Assembly: GCF_041435055.1 (NCBI RefSeq)
Contig: NZ_CP108002.1
Span: 7,874,001-7,938,000, forward strand
DNA length: 64,000 bases
Direction of reading: 5' to 3'
Origin: Streptomyces sp. NBC_00341
GTDB lineage: Bacteria > Actinomycetota > Actinomycetes > Streptomycetales > Streptomycetaceae
Both the position numbers and the translations under genes were made by a program. The notes below the pieces were generated by a model, which saw nothing but the letters and a program-made list of their open reading frames with translations, ran no database searches and was not told the DNA's origin. Positions 1 through 7,922 of this stretch are shown here, piece by piece. Every line of letters begins with the position of its first letter. Position 1 is the first letter of the stretch.

Positions 1-487
1 CACGGTCACTCCTGGGGGCTCTGCCGCCGACGCGTGTCGCCGACGGGTCCACTCCCGTGACGATACGACATCGGATACACGGACAATCATCCCGGCGATG
101 CTCCCGTCCATCCCCCTCCGTGCTGCGCATTTGTGGCACGCCGCACCGTGCCTTTGCGGGACGCCCCGCGAATGACGGGCACGACATGTCCGCATTGAGG
201 CTTTTAGTCGAACATGCCCTGCTTATACGGGAGATGGTCACCCTCTCGTGAGCGGGATCATATCCGTGACGGTGTGTGGCGGCGCTCCGGTTGGGCAATC
301 CGTGCGCCAAGCGGAATGCCAAGATCCATAATCCACGGAGTGTGACCGGAATTCCGCGTCGAATTCCCGGTGCGGATTCCGGCGTGGAACCCGTGGCTTG
401 TTTCCGCCGTCCTGGCTCGCTTACGTTCCATGTCAATCCGGATGGAACGCCTAATCCTGCCGCCGTCCGGAATTCCGCACCCACTCA
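1..487. other. Gene-free region upstream of the riboswitch
   Basis: No reading frame here has Streptomyces-like codon use and a ribosome binding site. Base composition is more even than in the genes. The 10-bp palindrome CGGAATTCCG occurs at 347-356 and again at 468-477. The promoter for the 632 gene must lie in this stretch or just inside the leader, but I could not fix a -35/-10 pair. Confidence 0.6.
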
Positions 488-625
488 CCGTGTGGCAGGA
501 GCGGGGGACCCAGGTAAGCCGCCGACCGGAGTGATCCGGCCGGCTCGGGGTGAAGTCGCGCCAGGCGCGGCCGGGCATCTCCAGCCCGAACCCGACAGCT
601 CACCTCGTAGGCGCCGGAGAGGAAA
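488..625 (+). ncRNA. ydaO/yuaA-type c-di-AMP riboswitch leader
   Basis: The hallmark blocks of the ydaO aptamer appear in order: GGAGCGGGGGACCCA near 500-515, GGGGTGAAG near 547-556, and CCCGAACCCGACAGCT followed by CACCTCGTAGGCG near 585-614. The leader ends directly before the ribosome binding site of the LysM-M23 gene. In actinobacteria this class senses cyclic di-AMP and commonly controls cell-wall hydrolases, which fits the gene behind it. High c-di-AMP would be expected to lower expression; that direction is family knowledge, not visible here. Confidence 0.9.
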
Positions 626-631
626 TTCTTC

Positions 632-1585
632 ATGCCCATCCCGGGTAAGCACCGCCGTCCCAAGTCCAGCACCATCGCCCGCGGCGTCGTCGTCGCGAGC
701 GCCGGCGGAGCCGTCATCGCGCTTCCGCTGCTCGGCGCCACCGGTGCCAACGCCGCGGAGCAGGCCGCTCCCGCCACCGCGAAGTCGGCCGCCGCCACGC
801 ACTCCACCCCGGCCAAGCCGGTCGCGGACAAGCAGTCCGGCACCACGACGTACTCCGTGGTCTCCGGCGACTACCTGTCGAAGATCGCCGCCCAGCACAA
901 GGTCAAGGGCGGCTGGGAGAAGCTGTACCAGGACAACCGCAAGGTCGTCGGTGACGACCCGAGCCTGATCTTCCCGGGTATGAAGCTGACCCTCGGCGGC
1001 AAGGCCTGGGGCCACGCCCCGGCCACCGGCTCGCACACCGCCACGGGTGACACCACCCCGTCGAAGGCCCCCTCGAAGGCTCCGGCCAAGACCGAGTCGA
1101 AGGCGCCCGCGGCCTCCAACACCGCGTCCTCCTCCGACACCCAGGCGTCCGACACCGCTCCGGCCGAGCAGGGCACCGCCTCCGGCTACGTCCACCCGGT
1201 CCCCGGCAACCACACCACCGCCTACCGCGCCTCCGGCGCCAGCTGGTCCAGCGGCAGCCACACCGGCATCGACTTCCCCGTCTCCACCGGCACCAGCGTG
1301 AAGGCGATCACCTCCGGCACCGTCGTCACCGCGGGCTGGGGCGGCGCGTACGGCAACGAGGTCGTCATCAAGCACGCCGACGGCCACTACTCGCAGTACG
1401 GCCACATGTCCTCGCTCTCCGTCTCGGCGGGCCAGACCGTGACCGCGGGCCAGCAGGTCGGCCTCTCCGGCGCCACCGGCAACGCCACCGGCCCGCACCT
1501 CCACTTCGAGATCCGCACCGGCCCGGCGTACGGCTCGGACATCGACCCGATTGCCTACCTGGCGTCGCACGGGATCAACGTCTGA
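632..1585 (+). CDS. Secreted LysM-M23 family metallopeptidase
   Basis: A 317-residue secreted peptidoglycan hydrolase. Residues 1-41 form a signal peptide (basic start, hydrophobic core, cleavage near GANA-AEQ). A LysM wall-binding module covers about 72-121. An Ala/Ser/Thr/Pro-rich linker (about 128-182) leads to a C-terminal M23 (lysostaphin-like) domain. His210 and Asp214 (HxxxD) and His289/His291 (HLH) are the expected zinc and catalytic residues, with His258 also conserved. It should cut cross-bridge or stem peptides during growth, germination or division. The start follows GGAGAGG, 10 bases after the c-di-AMP leader, so expression is probably tied to c-di-AMP. A strong hairpin lies behind it. 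Confidence 0.93.
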   Translation: MPIPGKHRRPKSSTIARGVVVASAGGAVIALPLLGATGANAAEQAAPATAKSAAATHSTPAKPVADKQSGTTTYSVVSGDYLSKIAAQHKVKGGWEKLYQDNRKVVGDDPSLIFPGMKLTLGGKAWGHAPATGSHTATGDTTPSKAPSKAPAKTESKAPAASNTASSSDTQASDTAPAEQGTASGYVHPVPGNHTTAYRASGASWSSGSHTGIDFPVSTGTSVKAITSGTVVTAGWGGAYGNEVVIKHADGHYSQYGHMSSLSVSAGQTVTAGQQVGLSGATGNATGPHLHFEIRTGPAYGSDIDPIAYLASHGINV

Positions 1586-1630
1586 TCCAGGCAGCAGCGG
1601 TCCGGTGACCCGGACCCGCAAGCAATACAG

Positions 1631-1660
1631 AGGGACGGTGCGCGGCGGCGCGCCGTCCCT
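1631..1660 (+). terminator. Hairpin terminator after the M23 gene
   Basis: AGGGACGG at 1631-1638 pairs with CCGTCCCT at 1653-1660, and the inner bases extend the stem to about 13 bp with a four-base loop. It lies 46 bases after the stop codon and is followed by a weakly T-containing stretch, as is usual for Streptomyces terminators. Confidence 0.75.
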
Positions 1661-1784
1661 CTGCTTTGCGGTGACCGTCCTTATTCCCCCTTTACCAAAA
1701 ACTGACCGGGTGGTCTATCTCACCACCCGTCAACCCCATATTACGGTCGCGTAGGTCACAATCGACGGTGCAGGATATGCCCTT

Positions 1785-2630
1785 GTGGCAGACGATTCGA
1801 GAAACATCCGACAGGGCGTCATCAACCGACAGGGCGCCATCGAGTCGTACGCGGCGATTGGCGACAGTTTCACCGAAGGAGTCGGTGACCCGGGCCCGGA
1901 CGGGACATTCTTCGGCTGGGCCGACCGGCTCGCGGTAATTCTCGCGGACCAGCTCCCGCACCCGGAATCGGCGCAGGGCGGCACAGCCGCCGCGCACGGA
2001 CACTTCCGGTACGCCAATCTCGCCGTACGAGGACGCCTCCTCGACCAGATAGTCGAGGAGCAGGTACCGCGCGCCAAGCAACTCGCCCCCGACCTGGTGA
2101 GCTTCTGCGCGGGCGGCAACGACATCATCCGGCCGGGCACCGACCCCGACGACGTGGCCGAGCGCTTCGAGCGCGCGGTCGCCGAGCTGTCCCGGTCGGT
2201 CGGCACCGTCATGGTCACCACCGGCTTCGACACCCGAGGCGTTCCGGTGCTCCGCCACCTGCGCGGCAAGATCGCCACCTACACGGCCCATGTGCGGTCC
2301 ATCGCGGACCGCTACGACTGCCCGGTGCTCGACCTGTGGTCCCTGCGCTCCGTGCAGGACCGGCGCGCCTGGGACGGCGACCGGCTGCACCTGTCGCCAG
2401 AGGGGCACACCCGCGTCGCGCTGCGCGCCGCCCAGGTCCTGGGCCTCGACGTGCCGGCCGACCCCGACCAGGAGTGGCCGCCGCAGGCGCACCGGAGAGC
2501 GCTGGAGGTCCGGCGCGACGACATCCACTGGGCCCGCGAGTACCTTGTGCCGTGGATCGGGCGCAGGCTGCGCGGCGAGTCGTCGGGGGACCACGTGGAG
2601 GCGAAGCGGCCGGACCTGCTGCCGCTCTGA
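1785..2630 (+). CDS. SGNH/GDSL-family hydrolase
   Basis: A 281-residue SGNH-fold esterase or lipase with no signal peptide, so probably cytoplasmic. Block I is GDSFTEG with nucleophile Ser28. Block III is GGND at 111-113 region (Asn112). Block V is DRLH with Asp199 and His202, completing the triad. It would hydrolyse an ester or acyl group on an unknown substrate. The GTG start at 1785 is chosen because the family's short N-terminal lead before the GDS block fits; the ribosome binding site is weak. The gene is convergent with the STM4011-type radical SAM gene, with only 12 bases between stops. Confidence 0.85.
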   Translation: MADDSRNIRQGVINRQGAIESYAAIGDSFTEGVGDPGPDGTFFGWADRLAVILADQLPHPESAQGGTAAAHGHFRYANLAVRGRLLDQIVEEQVPRAKQLAPDLVSFCAGGNDIIRPGTDPDDVAERFERAVAELSRSVGTVMVTTGFDTRGVPVLRHLRGKIATYTAHVRSIADRYDCPVLDLWSLRSVQDRRAWDGDRLHLSPEGHTRVALRAAQVLGLDVPADPDQEWPPQAHRRALEVRRDDIHWAREYLVPWIGRRLRGESSGDHVEAKRPDLLPL

Positions 2631-2642
2631 GGGCCGGTCCGG

Positions 2643-3581
2643 TCAGAGTTCGCCGAACGGGCGCCGCTCGGCGAACTCCGGCGAGGGCATCCCCAGCAGC
2701 TGGGGGCCCGCCCGCCCGACGGAACGCGGCGGCCGGGCCGGTACGCGCTCCAGCACGCCGCCCGCGAACACGTCGTACAGCGGCAGCGTCTCCAGATGGA
2801 CGTAGCCGATATGGCAGTCGCACACCGCCAGCGGGCACGCCCGGGGGCCCAGCGCCCCGCGGTAGCTGCCGTCGTAGAGGTTGCCGAGTTCGGCCCGGAC
2901 GAAGTGGCAGCGGCGCACCGTGCCCTCCCCGTCCACCGAGATGACCGACTCACCGGTCCGGCACGGCAGCCCGGCCGAGCGGTGCGGATGGCGGCTGTAC
3001 GGGAACAGCGGGTCGATCTCCGTCCACCGGCCGGCCTCCGCGTCCGTGTAGGTGTGCCCCTCCGCGGCGTTGACCCAGAGGTACACCTCCTCCGGGAGCG
3101 CCGCCCGCAGCCGCCGGGCCTCGTCGAGGTGATCGTCCAGACCCACCACCCCGACGCTGTGCCGGATCCCCAGGGACGCCAGCTCCCCGCACCGGTCCAG
3201 GAAGCGCTCGTACGGCGTCTGGCCCGGGTGGTACGTGCACCAGAGCGCGATCTTGTCCCGCCCGGCCGCGCCCGCCTCGGCCAGCCACCGCGTACGTCCG
3301 CTCAGGTTCGTCTGGATCGCCACCCGGCGGATGTGCGGCAGCCCGGCCAGCTCGACCATCGCCCGCCGGTACCAGGAGCGGACCAGCCCCTCGCCCCACG
3401 GGGTGAACAGCACCGAGATCCGGTCGTCCCGCTGCGCCGCGGCCCACGCCGTGAACCGCTCCAGCGCGGCCCGGTCGGCCCGCAGCTGTTCCCCGCTGTC
3501 GCGCCGCTTGGCGAACGGGCAGTACGGGCAGTCGTAATCGCACGACGCGAGCGGGCCCCGGTAGAGAATCGTCAGGTCCAT
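2643..3581 (-). CDS. STM4011-family radical SAM protein
   Basis: A 312-residue radical SAM enzyme. The 4Fe-4S motif CX3CX2C is near the start (Cys14, Cys18, Cys21; CDYDCPYC). Further Cys-rich segments near the C-terminus (CRTGE, RRCHF, ACPLAVCDCHIG) suggest a second metal cluster, as in SPASM-like proteins. It matches the family named after Salmonella STM4011, whose reaction is unknown. It is the last gene of a six-gene minus-strand operon and starts 7 bases after the STM4012 stop. Two radical SAM proteins with an ATP-grasp-like protein suggest peptide or protein modification, which is inference. Confidence 0.85.
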   Translation of the reverse strand: MDLTILYRGPLASCDYDCPYCPFAKRRDSGEQLRADRAALERFTAWAAAQRDDRISVLFTPWGEGLVRSWYRRAMVELAGLPHIRRVAIQTNLSGRTRWLAEAGAAGRDKIALWCTYHPGQTPYERFLDRCGELASLGIRHSVGVVGLDDHLDEARRLRAALPEEVYLWVNAAEGHTYTDAEAGRWTEIDPLFPYSRHPHRSAGLPCRTGESVISVDGEGTVRRCHFVRAELGNLYDGSYRGALGPRACPLAVCDCHIGYVHLETLPLYDVFAGGVLERVPARPPRSVGRAGPQLLGMPSPEFAERRPFGEL

Positions 3582-3588
3582 GCGGGGC

Positions 3589-4950
3589 TCACTTCAGCTC
3601 GTACGAGGCCATCGCGGCCCGCACCGCGGGGGAGAAGAGCTCGGGTCCCAGCGCGTCGGAGTGCGCGAGCCCCTCGGGCGACAGACGCAGCAGCCCGGCG
3701 GCCGACGCGTCCGGATCGAGCCAGCCCCGCTCCTCGAACAGGGCCAGCTCCGCACCGAAGTCCTCCTCGGGCCGGCTGCCGAACCGCTCGCGGTACTCCG
3801 ACAGCCGCATGCCCCCGGCCTGGAGGACCGACTGCAGGAGATGGCGGCGGCGCGCCTCGTCGCCGTCGGTGTACCGGCCCACCTCGGCGTGCGAGAAGTC
3901 CTCGGTCTCCGTGTAGCCGTCGATGATCGTCCGCACCTGTCGCATCTCCACGGCGTAGTCGAACGAGTAGTGCAGCCGGGAGGTGTACGAGCGGGCGCCG
4001 CAGCCGAGGCCGACCATGCCGTCGGTCTGGCACGCGTAGTCGTCGGGGCCCTCGGCGGGCGGGGCGCCGGCGCGCCGGAACATCCGCATCGACACCTGCT
4101 CGTAGCCGTGCCCCAGGAGGTGATCGCGGCCCGCGCGGTAGAGCCGCAGCCGCTGCTCGTCCCAGGCCGGCTCCGCGTCCGCCGCGGCGGCGCCGGTCCG
4201 GCCGAGGCCGGTCAGCGGACGGACGTACAGCGGGTAGAGGTACAGCTCCTCCGGCCGCCACTGGAGCGCCGCGTCCAGTGAGGTGCGCCAGCTCGACTCG
4301 TCCTGCCCGTCGATGCCGTAGATCAGGTCGATGTTGAGGACCGGGATGCGGGCGTCCCTGATCAGCCCCAGGGCGGCCTCCACATCCGCCCGGCGCTGCG
4401 GACGGACCGCCGCCCGTGCCTCGGCCTCGACGAAGCTCTGCACACCGATGCTGATCCTGGTCGCCCCCCGCTCCGCCAGGACGGCCAGCCGGTCGGCGGT
4501 GGCGGTCGACGGTGACGTCTCGACCGACAGGGGCACCGAGCGGAGATCGGCGCCCATGCGCTTCTCCGCTATGTCGCACAGGCGCTCCAGCTCGCCCGCC
4601 GTCAGGAAGGTCGGGGTCCCGCCGCCGAAGGCCGCCGAGGCGAAACGCACCGGCTCCGTGTCGCCCAGGGCCTCCCGTACGGCTGTCGCCTGCCGGTCCA
4701 GCGCGTCGAGGTAGCGGCCGGTCAGCTCGTCGGGGGCGCCGACCCGGGTGAAGAGGTTGCAGAAGCCGCAGCGGACCTCGCAGAACGGTATGTGGAGATA
4801 GAGCGAGAGCGCGTCCTTGCCTTCCCCGGCCCACAGATCCCTCAGGGCCGGACGCCCGCCGGGCAGCCGGCCGAGCGGCTCGTACGCGGTCTTGTGCGGA
4901 TAGGCGTACACATAGCTCTGGTACGGGCGGACGGTGTGCGGACTGGTCAT
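3589..4950 (-). CDS. STM4012-family radical SAM protein (HemN-like)
   Basis: A 453-residue radical SAM protein of HemN/HemW-like architecture. The cluster motif is CEVRCGFC (Cys57, Cys61, Cys64) within LYLHIPFC, followed by a HemN-like stretch FGGGTPTFL and IGVQSF. The C-terminal half resembles the HemN C-terminal domain. The HemN resemblance does not imply haem synthesis: the family is defined by its neighbours STM4011 and STM4013-4015. The start ATG overlaps the STM4013 stop by four bases (ATGA), which points to translational coupling. Substrate unknown. Confidence 0.86.
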   Translation of the reverse strand: MTSPHTVRPYQSYVYAYPHKTAYEPLGRLPGGRPALRDLWAGEGKDALSLYLHIPFCEVRCGFCNLFTRVGAPDELTGRYLDALDRQATAVREALGDTEPVRFASAAFGGGTPTFLTAGELERLCDIAEKRMGADLRSVPLSVETSPSTATADRLAVLAERGATRISIGVQSFVEAEARAAVRPQRRADVEAALGLIRDARIPVLNIDLIYGIDGQDESSWRTSLDAALQWRPEELYLYPLYVRPLTGLGRTGAAAADAEPAWDEQRLRLYRAGRDHLLGHGYEQVSMRMFRRAGAPPAEGPDDYACQTDGMVGLGCGARSYTSRLHYSFDYAVEMRQVRTIIDGYTETEDFSHAEVGRYTDGDEARRRHLLQSVLQAGGMRLSEYRERFGSRPEEDFGAELALFEERGWLDPDASAAGLLRLSPEGLAHSDALGPELFSPAVRAAMASYELK

Positions 4951-5840
4951 CGTGCGGTCCCCGGTTCCAGGAAGAAGTGGGCGTACGGAACGGTCCAGAC
5001 GGACTCGTGCCCGAGCCGGTGGCCGGTGTAGCCGTCGTCGCCGTACGCCGTGCCGTGGTCGGAGCAGACGATGGCGAAGGCGCGGCGGCGGCTGCTCATG
5101 GCGGCGAAGAGCCGGCCGATATGGGCGTCGACGTACTCCAGCGCGGCGGCGTGCGTCGCGCGGCTGTCACCCGCGTCCCGGGTCGCGCCGGGCCGGTGGA
5201 ACCAGTTCGGCTGGTGCAGCGCGGAGACGTTGACGAAGAGGAACAGCCGCTGTCCGTGCGGCAGCCCGGCTACGACCTGCTCGGCACGGGCCACCTGCGC
5301 CTCGAACGAGGTGGGTGAGGCGACGCCGAACCCGGGTTCCCAGTGCGCCTCCTGGAACATGCCGGGAAGCACCGAGCCGAGCGGTGCCCGCTGGTTGAAG
5401 AACCCCACCCCGCCGATGCACACCGTGCGGTAGCCGGCCGCGGCCAGTCCCGAGACCAGGTCGGGGGTGTCGAAGACGAAGGTGCGCTCCTCGGTCGTCT
5501 CGCTGCCGGCGAACCGGGCGGCGAACAGCCGGGGATGCGGGCCGGGCGCGGCCGGCGTGGGCAGGAACCCCGCGAAGATGGCCTGGTGCGACGCGTAGGT
5601 GAAACTCCCCGGAGCGTGCCGCCGCTCCCAGCCCCCGGCCGGCAGATGCCGGGCCAGGTTCGGGATCCGGCCGGCGGCGGCCAGCTCCGCCGCGACGTCG
5701 TACCGCAGGGTGTCCAGGGTGACGAGCAGCAGATCGTCGTGGCCGACGACCTCGCTCATGTCCGGGTTCGGGGCGCCTATGACGCCGGAGGGAGGCCCGT
5801 CCATGGCGCCGGACGGGGGTTCAGGATGCTGCGTCGACAC
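4947..5840 (-). CDS. STM4013/SEN3800-family hydrolase (alkaline phosphatase/sulfatase fold)
   Basis: A 297-residue protein of the alkaline phosphatase/sulfatase superfamily. The N-terminal metal-binding segment is VTLDTLRYD (Asp43, Thr44). The C-terminal metal segment is SDHGTAYG (Asp261, His262), followed by GYTGH. This keeps the metal site but has no clear sulfatase formylglycine motif, so a phosphodiesterase or phosphatase role is as likely as sulfatase. The GTG start at 5840 has GGGA upstream and overlaps the STM4014 end by 20 bases; an internal ATG at 5759 (MSEVVGHDD) is an alternative. Fourth gene of the STM4011-4015 operon. Confidence 0.84.
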   Translation of the reverse strand: MSTQHPEPPSGAMDGPPSGVIGAPNPDMSEVVGHDDLLLVTLDTLRYDVAAELAAAGRIPNLARHLPAGGWERRHAPGSFTYASHQAIFAGFLPTPAAPGPHPRLFAARFAGSETTEERTFVFDTPDLVSGLAAAGYRTVCIGGVGFFNQRAPLGSVLPGMFQEAHWEPGFGVASPTSFEAQVARAEQVVAGLPHGQRLFLFVNVSALHQPNWFHRPGATRDAGDSRATHAAALEYVDAHIGRLFAAMSSRRRAFAIVCSDHGTAYGDDGYTGHRLGHESVWTVPYAHFFLEPGTAR

Positions 5841-6966
5841 GGTGGTTCCCTGCTCTGTTCAGTACGGCGGCGACCTGCGCCGCATAGGTGTCCAGTCCCT
5901 CGGCGCCGCTGCCGGGCAGACCGGTCAGGCGCGGCAGCAGATCGCCGAAGGCGTTGACCTCACCGACGGCGAACCGCCGCCAGCCGGTCGAGGGCAGCAG
6001 GTCGACGCCCACGCACAGCGTGTCCGGGAAGGCGTCGCCCGCCCGCTCGCACACCGACATGGCCGCCTGCCAGCTGCCGCCCGCCGCCGCGACGGCGGCC
6101 CGCGCCTCGTCCAGATCGCCGCGAGCCCCGCCGAGGTGCAGATTGGTCATGGGGGAGCGGCTGGTGCGCACGACGGCGTGGGTGGCGCGGCCGTCCACCA
6201 CCACGACCCGCAGATCCGCGGCCCGGCCGCGCTGGGAGGCCTTCGGCAGCCAGCGTTCGACGTGCAGACCGTCCGGTGCGAGCGCGTCGACGATCGTCGC
6301 GACCTCGCTCTCCGTCGTGAGCCGCCGTACCCGGAGCGAGTTGTGCAGCCGGCCGGCTCCGTCCCGCTCGACCGAGGTGGTCGCCCTCACCCGGCCCGGT
6401 CCGGCCGTCTCCACGGCCAGCACCCCGGAGGCCGAGGACCCGTGCGCGGGCTTCACGAACACCCTCGGCATCCCGCGCTCCGCCATCAGCCCGCGCACAT
6501 CCGCCCAGCCACGCACGGGCGGTGCGCCGGGGCCAGAGGTGGGTGAGGCGGGCACGGGCACGCCCGCAGCGGCCAGCACGCCGTGACACAGGCGCTTGTC
6601 GAACAGCACCGCGATGTCGTCGGGGTCGTCCAGCAGCACCGCACCCGCCCCGGCCACCGCCCGCGCCACCTCCCGTACGGCGGAGGTGAATTGCGCATAC
6701 CAGCGGGACGAACCCTCCACCCTGGTCGGATCCTCGACGCCCCGCAGCAGCCGCTCGACCTCGGCGTCCTCACCGGGGGAGTCGATGCGCACGGTCTCCC
6801 CGGGCAGGAAGACCGCGGCCCCGTTCAGTACGTCGAGCCAGGACACGACGCGGGCCGGGGACAGCCCGGCGGCACGCACGGCCTCCTGGAAGAGGCCGAC
6901 GCGGCGGTTGCCCGGATTGCCCACGACCGCGAAACGGGGCGGCGCGCTATTCACTGACCGCGACAT
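5821..6966 (-). CDS. STM4014-family protein, ATP-grasp-like
   Basis: About 381 residues. The N-terminus has a Rossmann-like segment (FAVVGNPGNRRVGLFQEA). A central region (LFDKRLCHGVLAAAGVPVP, then VFVKPAHGSSASGV) looks like the ATP-binding part of an ATP-grasp ligase such as RimK. Late segments ADLRVVVVDG and GVDLLP...VGEVNAFGD match the metal-binding end of that fold. ATP-grasp enzymes usually form amide bonds, so this is a candidate ligase of the operon. Start choice: ATG at 6966 overlaps the upstream STM4015 gene by 20 bases; GTG at 6954 is possible. Upstream in-frame codons to 7356 encode implausible Ser/Arg-rich sequence. Confidence 0.82.
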   Translation of the reverse strand: MSRSVNSAPPRFAVVGNPGNRRVGLFQEAVRAAGLSPARVVSWLDVLNGAAVFLPGETVRIDSPGEDAEVERLLRGVEDPTRVEGSSRWYAQFTSAVREVARAVAGAGAVLLDDPDDIAVLFDKRLCHGVLAAAGVPVPASPTSGPGAPPVRGWADVRGLMAERGMPRVFVKPAHGSSASGVLAVETAGPGRVRATTSVERDGAGRLHNSLRVRRLTTESEVATIVDALAPDGLHVERWLPKASQRGRAADLRVVVVDGRATHAVVRTSRSPMTNLHLGGARGDLDEARAAVAAAGGSWQAAMSVCERAGDAFPDTLCVGVDLLPSTGWRRFAVGEVNAFGDLLPRLTGLPGSGAEGLDTYAAQVAAVLNRAGNHRVDAAS

Positions 6967-7915
6967 AGCGGGGCTCTTCGCCCTCGGGGTCCCAGTAGTC
7001 CGCCTCGTCGAGATCGAGCCGGGTGCCCGCCCCGGCGCACAGCTCCCGGAAGCGGTCCATGAGCGGATCGCTGAGGTAGTGGTGACGCAGGTCGAGCGAG
7101 GTGAGGTGGGTGAGCGGCTGACCGTTGAGCAGGGCCGAGGCTCCCTCATCGGTGAGCGTTCCCATGGAGAGGGCGAGCGACTCCAGCCGGGCGACGACCG
7201 GGGCGTGCGAGACGGCCGCGGCGATCTCGTCCTGGATCTCACTGTTCTGCAGGCCGAGATGGCGAAGCCGGGGAAGGCCGGTACCCGCGAGGACCGGGCG
7301 CAGATCCTCCACCGTGGCGTCACCGCCGTACCAGCCGACGCCGAACCAGAGCTCAAGCCTTTCGAGCGCGGGCAGTTCGCAGGCCCCGACCGCTCGTACG
7401 ACGTGGCCGGGCAGGCCGCCGGACTCGAACCGCAGCGATTTCAGCGCCCCGTGCCGCACCGGACGCAGCTCCAGCGTCGCCTCCTCGGGGACGCTGTCCC
7501 CACCGCCGCGCACGGTCAGCTCCTCCAGGAGCGGGAACGCTTCGAGGACCGGTGTGATGTCGCACATCGCGAGCCACGACACCTCGCACTCCTCACCGAC
7601 CACATCGGCGAGGAACAGCGCGCGCAGATCCGTGAACCGGCCCGCCGCGGAGACGAGCAGCTCGACGACGGGGGCGAGAGCGGAGTAGTCGTCCTCCCAC
7701 CAGGGCCCGATCAGCAGGGCCCGGACCCCTGCCGGGTCGACCGTGTCGAGGAAGTGCTGCCAGAGCTCGGGGAACGGTACCTCCTCCTGCCTGCAGTCCA
7801 GCCGCCAGGCCACCGACTCCGCCGGAGGCAGCGCCGGCCCGCCGACATCGTCCGCGCACGGCAGCGTCAGCACGGGAAGACCGTGGAACATCTCGGGGTG
7901 TTCGATGCTGTTCAA
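6947..7915 (-). CDS. STM4015-family leucine-rich repeat protein, copy A
   Basis: 322 residues. The middle and C-terminal half hold ribonuclease-inhibitor-like leucine-rich repeats (LRHLGLQNSEI, LESLALSMGTLTDEG, LTSLDLRHHYLS). A TTG start at 7915 is chosen because the protein then aligns from its first residues with the neighbouring paralogue (NSIEHPEMFHGLPV against SDVDHLHELLGLPA) and GGAG lies ten bases upstream. The stop of the paralogue is seven bases away. The last residues RYVAVSE match the paralogue's RYTTVSE. Function unknown; possibly a protein partner or the substrate of the operon's enzymes. Confidence 0.85.
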   Translation of the reverse strand: MNSIEHPEMFHGLPVLTLPCADDVGGPALPPAESVAWRLDCRQEEVPFPELWQHFLDTVDPAGVRALLIGPWWEDDYSALAPVVELLVSAAGRFTDLRALFLADVVGEECEVSWLAMCDITPVLEAFPLLEELTVRGGGDSVPEEATLELRPVRHGALKSLRFESGGLPGHVVRAVGACELPALERLELWFGVGWYGGDATVEDLRPVLAGTGLPRLRHLGLQNSEIQDEIAAAVSHAPVVARLESLALSMGTLTDEGASALLNGQPLTHLTSLDLRHHYLSDPLMDRFRELCAGAGTRLDLDEADYWDPEGEEPRYVAVSE

Positions 7916-7922
7916 GGCCGTA

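Noticed and set aside
485..1621. 378-residue minus-strand frame rich in Gly/Val/Arg
   Set aside because: It lies opposite the M23 gene and the riboswitch, and its composition is that of an antisense shadow in GC-rich DNA.
6967..7356. N-terminal extension of the STM4014 frame
   Set aside because: The extra 130 residues are Ser/Arg/Pro-rich and lie within the STM4015 gene in another frame; the protein proper begins at 6966 or 6954.
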